Source: Sophora flavescens (taxonomy: Eukaryota > Streptophyta > Magnoliopsida > Fabales > Fabaceae). Taken from it: a DNA stretch of 64,000 nt. This document shows, piece by piece, positions 22,286-31,251 of this stretch (positions within the stretch are counted from its first letter, which is position 1; each line of letters opens with the position of its first letter). The stretch covers positions 80,377,228 through 80,441,227 of the forward strand of contig CM061068.1 in the NCBI GenBank assembly GCA_030762895.1, in the 5' to 3' direction. The notes under the pieces were generated by a model, which was not told the origin of the DNA, ran no database searches, and worked only from the letters and a program-made list of their open reading frames with translations. A program made the position numbers and the translations under genes.

Positions 22286-22800
22286 AAGAATTCATTCATT
22301 TGACTACTGTGCTACTTACCCATGCACCTTGTAACTTAATCCTCTTAATGAGCATTAAGTTTATAGGTAAGTTTTCAAGAAAATCAGAATAGCTTAGTAA
22401 CTTCATCCCCTGCTCCTATAAATAGCTTCCTTCCATCCTTTTAATTTTCTGCTTCACAATATGGCTCTGCCATGGAGATTAACTTCATCACTCTTTCTTC
22501 CTATTCCTAGACTCAAAGGTCTTTGTCTTAATGGTCAAACAACTTCTGAGGTTGTGTAAATCACATAACATGGGTGATAAGGTTGTGTAAATCACATAGT
22601 GTGAGTTGCTCACCTTATCATCTTTCTGGGGAATCGGTAGCTAGCTACAGCACCAGAACGTCAGCTTTGGAAGCAAATGACTGTTCCAAGACCATTGCTG
22701 AAACAGATCGGGTGCACCCTTGCTCAGCCGCTCTGGAAAACTCGGTCGCTCGACTCTCCTCTCTTGCTCACTCGTGAAGGGAACGAAGCCTCAACAAAAT
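22279..22800 (+). other. E2 module B (TATA box plus small ORF)
   Basis: Duplicate of module A: GTATCTGCA, CCATGCACCTTG, AATGAGCATTAAG, then TATAAATA at 22417-22424 and the ORF at 22461. Downstream a short duplication repeats AAGGTTGTGTAAATCACATA (near 22550 and 22582), followed by a 67-codon open frame (22574-22777) rich in Ser and Ala without known domain. Confidence 0.6.
22461..22559 (+). CDS. Small ORF B, 32 residues, sister of small ORF A
   Basis: Begins MALPWRLTSSLFLPIP and ends LKGLCLNGQTTSEVV. The TATAAATA box lies about 44 bases upstream. Reading frame and stop are kept in both module copies although the DNA differs at many positions. Function unknown; could be a captured exon. Confidence 0.35.
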   Translation: MALPWRLTSSLFLPIPRLKGLCLNGQTTSEVV

Positions 22801-23059
22801 GTTTATGATTTTAAACCCTTTCAATTTAACTTTTTATAGGATTTTAAACCCTATCAATGCAACTTTTTATAGGATTTTAAAGGATTTTAAACCCTTTCAA
22901 TGAATGAGATCCGGTTTGGGTTATTGATTCAACTTATACTTCGCACTTATATTTTAGTTTTCAAAACAGAAACACAAAACATCAAAGCAATTGTGAAACT
23001 GAAACTTTGAGGAAGGCAATGCGGAAGGGTACGTATAATAGATAAAAAAATTATTAAAA

Positions 23060-23354
23060 TAACATTTAACGTCTGTTGATGAAAGAACAAAAGTTAAAAG
23101 TGAAGTGACGCACTTTTAACATCAGTTCAATGAAGAACTGACGTTAAAAGGTTCACTTTTAACGTCAGTTGTTTATTGAACTGACGTTAAAAGTGAGTCA
23201 CTTCACTTTTAACGTCAGTCCTTAAAACAACTGACGTTAAAATTGAATTAATGAAGTCTTATATTTACAAAACTGCCACCGCCTCTTTTTTAACGTCTAG
23301 CTTTTGGTTAACTGACGTAAACCTTTACCGTCTAATGTATATTTTCCACTAGTG
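23060..23354. repeat. E2 right (5') terminal block 3
   Basis: Eight or more inverted AACGTCAGTT copies, then ACTGACGTAAACC and the terminus CCACTAGTG. Confidence 0.88.
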
Positions 23355-23357
23355 AGG

Positions 23358-23962
23358 AGAGGGTTTCATTTTGATGTAAAAGAAAAAGAAATGGAAGATA
23401 ATATTGTATCTATCTTAGCATTAGTTTCATCCTATCCTATGGCTTTAAGCTTTGCGCCCCTATCTGTATCTATCTTAGCTTTAAGCTTTACGTCCCTTCC
23501 TATTTTGTTAGCTTTGGTTATTTGACTGAAAATAAAGTCTATCCTACAAAGAAAGAAATGATGGTTAATAGGCTAGTTAAGCTATCATCTTCAACAAATG
23601 ACCAATAAAAAACTAATTTAACCCCCAAATCACGGTTAATCAGCCAAAATCAGTCGCACTGTAACTTGCCACATTGAGGCTTACTAAAGTTATGATGTCT
23701 AGCCGCCCTTTTTCGTTTTTCTGTTGCAGAGCCGCAACATATAAATTTAGGGTGATCTAGGGGGTGATACCCCGGTCAAAGGGGAAAATCTTCAGGCTCT
23801 ACGAGTACTTATAAAGGATTTAATATTTACTTCTTTCAAGGAGACTAATAAAGACTAGTAGGGGGCACGAACCTGCGATCTTGTCTGTTTACAATATTCC
23901 AATAAATATTATATTATTAATTTTTTATTGTAGTACTTTTATTTCTATAATCACTCACTATC
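23358..23962. other. Spacer, no gene seen; possible decayed SINE at about 23700-23885
   Basis: The minus strand near 23875 reads GCAGGTTCGTGCCC, close to an RNA polymerase III box B, followed by GACCGGGGTATCACCCC and a GCAACAGAAAAACG end. No box A or target duplication was found, so this is only suggestive. Confidence 0.3.
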
Positions 23963-24081
23963 TTTTCTTTTTAAAAAGAGGATCAATAGTGGTTCCTCAC
24001 TTCCCCTATAACATGATTCGAACCCGCAATTTATGGAAGCAGGTGAGACAACTTTTATCAACTGAGCTGGCCTGCTCATCA
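23963..24081 (-). mobile_element. tRNA-derived SINE with 16-bp target duplication
   Basis: On the minus strand the element starts TGATGAGCAGG, has a box A-like CCAGCTCAGTTGATAAAA, a box B GGGTTCGAATC about 40 bases on, and an A-rich tail (AAAAAGAAAA). It is flanked by a perfect 16-base direct repeat, ATAATCACTCACTATC (23947-23962 and 24082-24097), the hallmark of LINE-assisted insertion. The head resembles the 5' half of a tRNA (Lys-like CTCAGTTGGTA), but it is not a functional tRNA gene. Confidence 0.82.
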
Positions 24082-24097
24082 ATAATCACTCACTATC

Positions 24098-24691
24098 CAT
24101 CTACTATTATTTCTAAAGCAAAAATCATTTGAATAATAATTATACATAAATATAAAAATGTAAATAATTTGCACTAAAAAAATGATCATTACAATATTTA
24201 AGTGAGCAATGTACTCTTGTTCTAACAAACTTAAAGCCAATACTGAAAAAGCAAAGAAGCCAGTCTATACTTTGCATGCTTACTTTCCTACGGTCCGGCA
24301 CATGCATTGCTCAGTTGAAGAGGAAAATAACACTCAATAAAACCTAAACCGACTCATGGGCCATGGCACTTGTCTTTATTTTGTAGAGTAGGATTTTTTT
24401 TTAGTGGGAACAAAAATAAAATTATTTAATATTGGATAAAAAAATTAACTTAATGGGGGCAGTTGCTGCATATTAATAGCCGTAGATCCATCCATGCTTG
24501 CAGAGTCTTCGGTCTTCCCTCCAACTAGCTTTTGTCCCTTGGTAGGCGGCTATATTAGCAATGAGCTGGTGGAAAGTTTTCACAAGGACCACTATTTCTC
24601 AGTGCAAAACTGGCATACATCAAAGCGGTCTTGACTTTTTGGCTACTTACTTTTTGGTGCATATTAGGAAACTTCCATGAATAATAGTATT
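24098..24691. other. Spacer, no gene seen
   Basis: AT-rich sequence without recognisable homology. The left neighbour of the fold-back element ends AATAGTATT. Confidence 0.45.
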
Positions 24692-25039
24692 TAGGCTTTT
24701 TATCCGACTGTGTTTCTTTTAGAAACTATTTATCAGTTTAGGGTTGTTCTGAAACTATTTATTAAAGGGGGGTCGTTTTGAATATTTTATTATTTTTAGA
24801 TCTGACGGGTCAAAGACGTCACTGCAGATGGCGCCTTTGAAGGCGCCACTGCAGAGGCGCCATCTGTAGTTGGCGCATACTGTTTTATAAAAAAAAAAAT
24901 GAAAAGGGGAGGCGCATTTGGCAGTGGCGTCCTCCCCTGCTAGCTACAGTAGCGCTACAGTGTGCTACTGTAGCAGCAACTCTTTTTTTTTTTTTTTAAT
25001 TTTGATATTTTTTTTTAAAAATAAAAGTTTTATTTTAAA

Positions 25040-25690
25040 AAAACACATTCACCAGATAATGAATTGAATTCACCAGATATTTGTACCCGATTCACCAGAT
25101 ATTTACACATACTTAACCAAAAAAATTTATTTCTCAAAAAACTCATTCACCAGATAATGAACTGAATTCACCAGATATTTGTACCCGATTCACCAGATAT
25201 TTACACATACTTAACCAAAAAAATTTATTTGTCTTTTTTAAAAAAATAAAAATTTTATTTCTAAAAACATCCATCCACCAGATAATGAACTGAATTTACC
25301 AGATATTTGTACCCGATTCACCAGATATTTACACATACTTAACCAAAAAAATTTATTTGACTTTTTTAAAAAAATAAAAATTTTATTTCTAAAAACACCC
25401 ATCCACCAGATAATGAACTGAATTCACCAGATATTTGTACCCGATTCACCAGATATTTACACATACTTAACCAAAAAATTTTATTTGACTTTTTTAAAAA
25501 AATAAAAATTTTATTTCTAAAAAAACCCATCCACCAGATATTTGTACCCGATTCACCAGATATTTACACATACTTAACCAAAAAAATTTATTTGACTTTT
25601 TTAAAAAAATAAAAATTTTATCTCTAAAAAAACCCATCCACCAGATAATAAACTGAATTCACCATATATTTGTACATACCTGACTTGATT
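25040..25690 (-). repeat. Tandem array in left arm of the fold-back element
   Basis: About five units of ~125 bases hold CACCAGATAATGAACTGAAT, CACCAGATATTTGTACCCG, ATTTACACATACTTAACC and an A/T-rich spacer. The fourth unit lacks the TAATGAACTGAATTCACCAG part. Confidence 0.85.
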
Positions 25691-26404
25691 ATGGAGACAC
25701 CGCGGTTTCTCTTGTATTATATATAATATAATGAGAAAGGGAATCTGTATATTATGAGCTTGCTGAGAGAGCTTTAGACCGAACCATCAGCGACAGGATC
25801 AAGGAATATTCATCTCAGGTAAAATAATAAAATAATATTTGTGAGGCCTCCACCTCAGCACTACAGGAGGCATAAAAAAATAATAGCAATAACAATTTAC
25901 ACCAAAAAACATTCGCTGCCTTCTTCCCACAGAGAGAGGAAGCTTTTTACTGAACTGAACAAAATACAAAGAGAAAAATGTTCGCGGAAGAGAATGGTCT
26001 GAAGGGAGACCCAAGGCTCCCAGCCATCTCTCAAGCAAGGAACTGATCTCGGTTTTTTGACCAAATTGGGTTCCTTTTTGATAAAGTATCTATATAAAAA
26101 AACAAGAAGTCATAAAAAAAATCCCGTAATAATGAGTAGCAAATAATATCGCAGTAGGCATAAAAAAACAATAGCAATAACAATTTACACTAATAAATAT
26201 TCATCAATTATTACGAGTAAAAAAATATTTGGTGAGAGCATTGCGAGAAAATCTCCTGAGTGAAATTAAGAAGATGGGTTTACCCGAGATGAATATTCCT
26301 TGATCATGTCTGATGGTTCCGGTCTAAAGCTCTCTCAAAGAAGCTCATAATATACTGATTCCCTTTCTCATTATATTATATATAATACAAGAGAAATCGC
26401 GGTG

Positions 26405-26960
26405 TCTCCATAATCGTGTCGGTATGTGCAAATATCCGGTGAATTCAATTCATTATCCGGTGGATGGGTTTTTTTAGAAATAAAATTTTTATTTTTTTAA
26501 AAAAGTCAAATAATTTTTTTTGGTTAAGTATGTGTAAATATCTGGTGAATCGGGTACAAATATCTGGTGAATTCAGTTCATTATCTGGTGGATGGGTGTT
26601 TTTAGAAATAAAATTTTTATTTTTTTAAAAAAGTCAAATAATTTTTTTTGGTTAAGTATGTGTAAATATCTGGTGAATCGGGTACAAATATCTGGTGAAT
26701 TCAGTTCATTATCTGGTGGATGGGTGTTTTTAGAAATAAAATTTTTATTTTTTTAAAAAAGTCAAATAAATTTTTTTGGTTAAGTATGTGTAAATATCTG
26801 GTGAATCGGGTACAAATATCTGGTGAATTTAGTTCATTATCTGGTGAATGAGTTTTTTTGATAAATAAATTTTTTTGGTTAATTATATGTAAATATCTGG
26901 TGAATCGGATACAAATATCTGGTGAATTCAATTCATTATCTGGTGAATGTGTTTTTTTAA
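26405..26960 (+). repeat. Tandem array in right arm of the fold-back element
   Basis: The same unit in reverse, about four to five copies with GGTTAAGTATGTGTAAATAT and TTCATTATCTGGTGGATGGG. The copy number differs by about one from the left arm. Confidence 0.85.
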
Positions 26961-27285
26961 AAATAAAACTTTTATTTTTTTAAAAAAATCAAAATTAAAA
27001 AAAAAAAAGAGTTGCTGCTACAGTAGCACACTGTAGCGCTACTGTAGCTAGCAGGGGAGGACGCCACTCCCAAATGCGCCTCCCCTTTTCATTTTTTTTT
27101 TTATAAAACAGTAGGCGCCAACTGCAGTAGCGCCTTCAAAGGCACCATCTGCAGTGGCGCCTTTGACCCGTCAGACCTAAAAATAATAAAATATTCAAAA
27201 CGACCCCCCTTTGGTAAATAGTTTCAGAACAACCCTAAACTGATAAATAGTTTCTAAAAGGAACCCAGTTTGGTCAAAAAGCCTA

Positions 27286-27669
27286 GTATGTATGTAGTAT
27301 TTTGAATTCTTGGATAATCATATCTTGGAACTTTTAGCTCAGGGTTAGTTTCAAAAGTTGGAAGGGGGAGCAATGCAATTTAGGACCTGTTTCTTTAAGA
27401 TTAAAAAAAAATAGTAATTATTTTTTAAAGATTTTTAAGTAAAATATATATTAATTTATGTTTATATATAAAAATTATTTTAAATATACTTTTATGAAAA
27501 GTTACTAAATATATTAAACTTTTTCAAAAGCTGAAACAAATAGATAAATAGTTGAGATTGAGTTGGATTGTATTTGATTGGATTGGTTCAATTTTCAAAG
27601 TAACTCAACTCCCATTCATAAATCGTGACAAAACTGAGTTAGATGTGGTTCAACTAAATTAAATCCAAA

Positions 27670-27703
<34 letters not shown>

Positions 27704-28064
27704 ATTTGTATAAGGTAAAATTCATGAAATTTAACATATATAAAAGTAATTAATTATTCAAATAAAAAATAATTTCTTAAGCATATTAAGTCTCAAATAA
27801 AATTAATATAACAAAATAAAGTAACACATTATTCAATTTTTTTCAAATTAAAATTTATCACAACTCACTTGGTCAAGTTTGATTGTTTGAAACAAAACTA
27901 GTTAAGATCGAGTTGTTAACGAGTACCTTAAGGACATTGATTAAGAAACCCACAAAAGGAAAGTTTGTATTAGAAAATTAAGTATAACACTTTTCAAAAT
28001 GTTAAAGATATTATTTTCCCATATTAATTTTCTTTATTTATTTCCTTAAATAATATCCTAACTA
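27286..28064. other. AT-rich spacer with (AT)n at 27677-27703
   Basis: No coding or structural feature other than the dinucleotide run. Confidence 0.5.
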
Positions 28065-29000
28065 GGGCAAGTTCTAGGGTGAGCAAGGTACCCAAATCTC
28101 TCACCATGGGAGACCATCTATTACCATTGATATAATCTAATCTCAGGACAATACCATGCACCCTCTGTACCAGATTCTTTCTCCCTCTAACTCTCTTGGT
28201 AGCCTCTCATCACCGCCACCTCCCTCATCACTTTGCCACCACCGTGACCACCCTTACCCCCACCGCCACAGCCTTCCCCTCCCACCCCACCTCCACCGCC
28301 ACCCTCCCCACTCCCAGAACCCATCTTGTGCGGCAGAGGCAATTCCTCCTCAGATGTCGCTGCGCTCACCGTGGAAGTGTCGCCTCCTCCCTCTCTCCTC
28401 CGACGTGGCGATGATCTTCATCTCCAGTCCAATGAGCTTCTTCTCCAAATCATCTCCTTCGCCACTCCCCCTACCTCAGCCATCTCTCTCCTTCGCAGGC
28501 CTCCAGTTCCAGATATGAGTTTGGGTTGGTCTGAGGTCGAAGTGGTCCGGGTTAGGCATCGTGCGTCTCGTCGTCTCTGTCACGTATCTCGTCGCTGCCA
28601 CTGCGAGCCATCACCATTGCGATGGAGCACCGAGTGATCAGCCACCGATTCATCCATCGAGTCTGTCATGGGCTGGATCTTGGCGGCGGCTTGGCGGCGA
28701 GGCTTAGAGATGCGGCGAAGAGCTCAGAAAGGTGGCGAGGGTGTTGGGGGAGGTCGAGAGGTGGGGTGCATTATGGGATCTCGATAGTGACTCCCCACAA
28801 GACATGGCGGTGACGAAGGCTCGTGGTGGTGGCACCACCGTGAAGGAAACTGACGGGCGGATGAGCTTTGGAGGGAGTTGAGGGTATGATATGGTACAGA
28901 GAGTGCATGATACTATTGTAAGGATGAGATGCATCTAAGGGTGGACAGAAGTCTCTCATGGTGAGAAATTTGAGTATCTTGCTCACCATAGAATTTGCCT
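28065..29000. mobile_element. Pack-MULE-like element with GC-rich cargo
   Basis: The ends are inverted over about 50 bases. The left reads GGCAAGTTCTAGGGTGAGCA; the right, read inward, reads GGCAAATTCTATGGTGAGCA. Both continue with CTCACCATG(G/A)GAGAC. Flanks CCTAACTAG (28057-28065) and TCTAACTAG (29001-29009) agree at 8 of 9 bases, the length Mutator-like elements duplicate. Inside is a sharply GC-rich stretch (28150-28870) with no transposase and overlapping open frames of 60-120 codons in several frames (longest plus 28156-28518). The cargo looks like captured gene sequence; no family was recognised. Confidence 0.65.
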
Positions 29001-29584
29001 TCTAACTAGTTAACATTCTCTTTTAAAGAAAATAAACAAACAAAAAGTATATGGCCGCCTGCGTCCATAACTTCCAGAAAGAGATATGACTATATGAGTT
29101 ATGACTGATGAGTGATGAGCGCTGAATCGCTGATCTCTCTTTTGGCAGAGACAATTCTCTTTATGGGCACACATGGACATGGGAGACATGGATAAATTTT
29201 TTTTTTGAAAGGAGACACAAATATTTTAAACATTAGTTTGTTTGGACCAAATTATTTGCCACAGGCTCTCGGTTTTAGCCTTTAGTTACTTTAACTCAAA
29301 GATAAATGATAAGCTTAAAAAAGATAAGTTTTTATGAAAAATTATGTATTAAATACTTAGGACACTCATTAACAAGACTGTAACTCTAATTAAGAATTCA
29401 GGTATTTTGTTTGTAAAACAGATTTGATTTTTGTTGCTAATATATTTTGATACACAATATGTAAATATCATCGTAATTTGTAAATACTATTAAGACTTAC
29501 ATATGTTCGTGTTAGTCTTCCGATTAAAATCAAATAATCAATCACTCTCTCTCTCTCTACACACACAAAAAAACACACACACAC

Positions 29585-29639
<55 letters not shown>

Positions 29640-30152
29640 AATTTAAAATTAATTTAGAAGGTATTAGCAGTTGTAGTTTGTTATAGGGTACCATTATTTG
29701 AAAACATTAAACTGGGATAGCAATTTCCGACACTTTATAATAACCAAGCGAATTATACATATTTTATTTTAAAAAAGTACCATAGGTGTCAATTTAATTG
29801 TTCAAATTTGTTATTCAAATTTCATTTCTGTTTGCTAGCTATGATTTCAAAGTCTATTATGGAGGCCATGAATCTGAACTGATTGATTTTGCTTCAGCTA
29901 ACCACGTCGCTAATCAGTTTAAAGTGTCGGAAATGTTGTTTTGCATGAAGAATGATTTGTGAGCTGTTCACGAAACGATATTATTCTATAGTTTTTTGTT
30001 TCTTTTTCATTTCCCCTTTCAATTTTTACACGCTCATAATTTTGCTAATGCTAATTGATATCACATCATTTCATAATGATTTCGTAGGAATGTTTTTTTT
30101 TTTTTTTGATAACTTGATTTCGTAGGAATGTTGATTGTATATAGCAACGTCT
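29001..30152. other. Spacer with microsatellites
   Basis: (CT)n near 29545-29558, (AC)n near 29560-29585 and (AT)n at 29588-29635 form a compound microsatellite. The rest is AT-rich with no gene seen. Confidence 0.6.
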
Positions 30153-30155
30153 TGA

Positions 30156-30530
30156 CACTAGTACAGAAAAGGGATTCCACGTTGGTTATTTATGGCTTTC
30201 CACATCGGTTTTCAAACTGATGTGGAAACGACCGATGTGGTTTATTGCCACTTTACACATCGGTTATAAAACCGATGTGTAAAGTATATTTTAAACAGCG
30301 GTTTTCTTTTAACCGATGTGGAAAATCAATTTGTCAATTGATAAGCAGTTGGAAATTACACTTTTTACATCGGTTTTACCTAAAACCGATGTGTAAATTT
30401 CAATTTCCACATCGGTTTTAATAATAACCGATGTATAAAGTGAAATATACACATCGGTTTTTATTAAAACCGATGTGTAAGTGAAATTTACACATCGATT
30501 TTTGTAGAACCGATGTGTAAAATCTTATTT
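30156..30530. repeat. E3 left (3') terminal and subterminal repeats
   Basis: About eight hairpins of ACACATCGGTT...AACCGATGTGT. Confidence 0.88.
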
Positions 30531-31251
30531 TTTTTAAACTGTTATTTACATTTCAATCATTTCTTTCCCCTGTTTCAGTAATACAGATCAATACCAGAAT
30601 AACATACTGTAAATTTTGGGGTAAACATAATGTAGTTATTGCACCAAACTAGTAGAAAATGATAACAAGCAGCCACATACAATTGGAAGACACAAATTTT
30701 TATAGTTCATTCGATGACAAGAAACAACAAGGCAGTAACCACACGTGATTTAGGCATCACATGAGTTAGATAACAAATGGGCAAGGCAAACTAATTGGTA
30801 AAGTAAGAGCACTTACTAATTGATAACCATCAATTCCAGGAACTTGTTTAAGCTAACAAACCAAAGAAGCATTCTCGATCAAACAAGAAACAACAATGAA
30901 CACCAAACCAGGTTTGACACAATTGCAACAAAGTTTTAACCATATCAAAAGCAAAACATACTTCATTCAATTTTCTTGGCACAAACAATCATCTCTTACA
31001 CATATGGTTAAAAATACTGACATTTCATCAAATGACTAGTGAGCACAGAATCAAAACAGAGGGCATCGGGCCTAATTAATTTCGAATGAATGAAAACAAC
31101 ACTTTATCAAGGCTACATCAAAACACGAGAGAAGAAGAATTGAACCAGACACGAGCACTAATACATATCATCACCAAAGGTACACTATAGCTAGTACATG
31201 ATAAGTTTTTAAACTAACTACATATATACAAACTATGGTTGGTACACTTCA
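30531..31251 (-). other. E3 3' region, no coding seen
   Basis: Noncoding stretch between the ORF2 stop and the subterminal repeats. Confidence 0.5.

Larger units (their letters stand above)
16296..23354 (-). mobile_element. Complete CACTA transposon E2 (7,059 bp)
   Basis: The left end CACTAGTGCAATAAGCG (16296) and right end CCACTAGTG (ending 23354) are inverted termini. Both are flanked by the 3-bp duplication AGG (16293-16295 and 23355-23357), the length CACTA elements make. Subterminal AACGTCAGTT/AACTGACGTT palindromes fill 16315-16716 and three blocks on the right. TNP2 is on the minus strand, so the right end is the 5' end. Only about 640 bases separate the TNP2 end from the left terminus, so there is no second gene, unlike E1 and E3. 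The TNP2 is broken, so the element is non-autonomous now. Confidence 0.95.
24692..27285. mobile_element. Fold-back (long-TIR) DNA transposon, about 2.6 kb, nearly all inverted repeat
   Basis: The arms are inverted copies from end to centre. Left: TAGGCTTTTT, AGAAACTATTTATCAGTTTAG, CTGACGGGTCAAAG, a GGCGCC-rich stretch, GCTAGCTACAGTAGCGCTAC, a tandem array, then a unique block ending GGAATATTCATCTC. The right arm repeats these in reverse order. The inner spacer (about 25820-26280) is noncoding and contains a direct repeat around GCATAAAAAAAYAATAGCAA (25869 and 26158). Long TIRs, lack of a transposase and modular arms fit a fold-back or Mutator-derived non-autonomous element. TAGTATT occurs at both flanks (24685-24691 and 27295-27301), but the second copy is 10 bases beyond the inverted terminus, so the target duplication is unproven. 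Confidence 0.82.

Noticed and set aside
23700..23885. Second SINE
   Set aside because: Only a box B-like motif is seen; no box A, tail or target duplication, so it is noted in the spacer entry only.
24000..24075. Functional tRNA gene
   Set aside because: Box A and B are present, but the acceptor stem and anticodon arm do not fold into a tRNA, and the whole is a SINE with a target duplication.
25799..26038. 79-codon minus ORF in the centre of the fold-back element
   Set aside because: No domain; AT-rich, with an untypical composition for a transposase.
28156..28518. 120-codon proline/serine-rich protein
   Set aside because: Composition is a product of the GC-rich cargo; three frames are open together and no domain is visible. 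Kept only as part of the Pack-MULE-like element.
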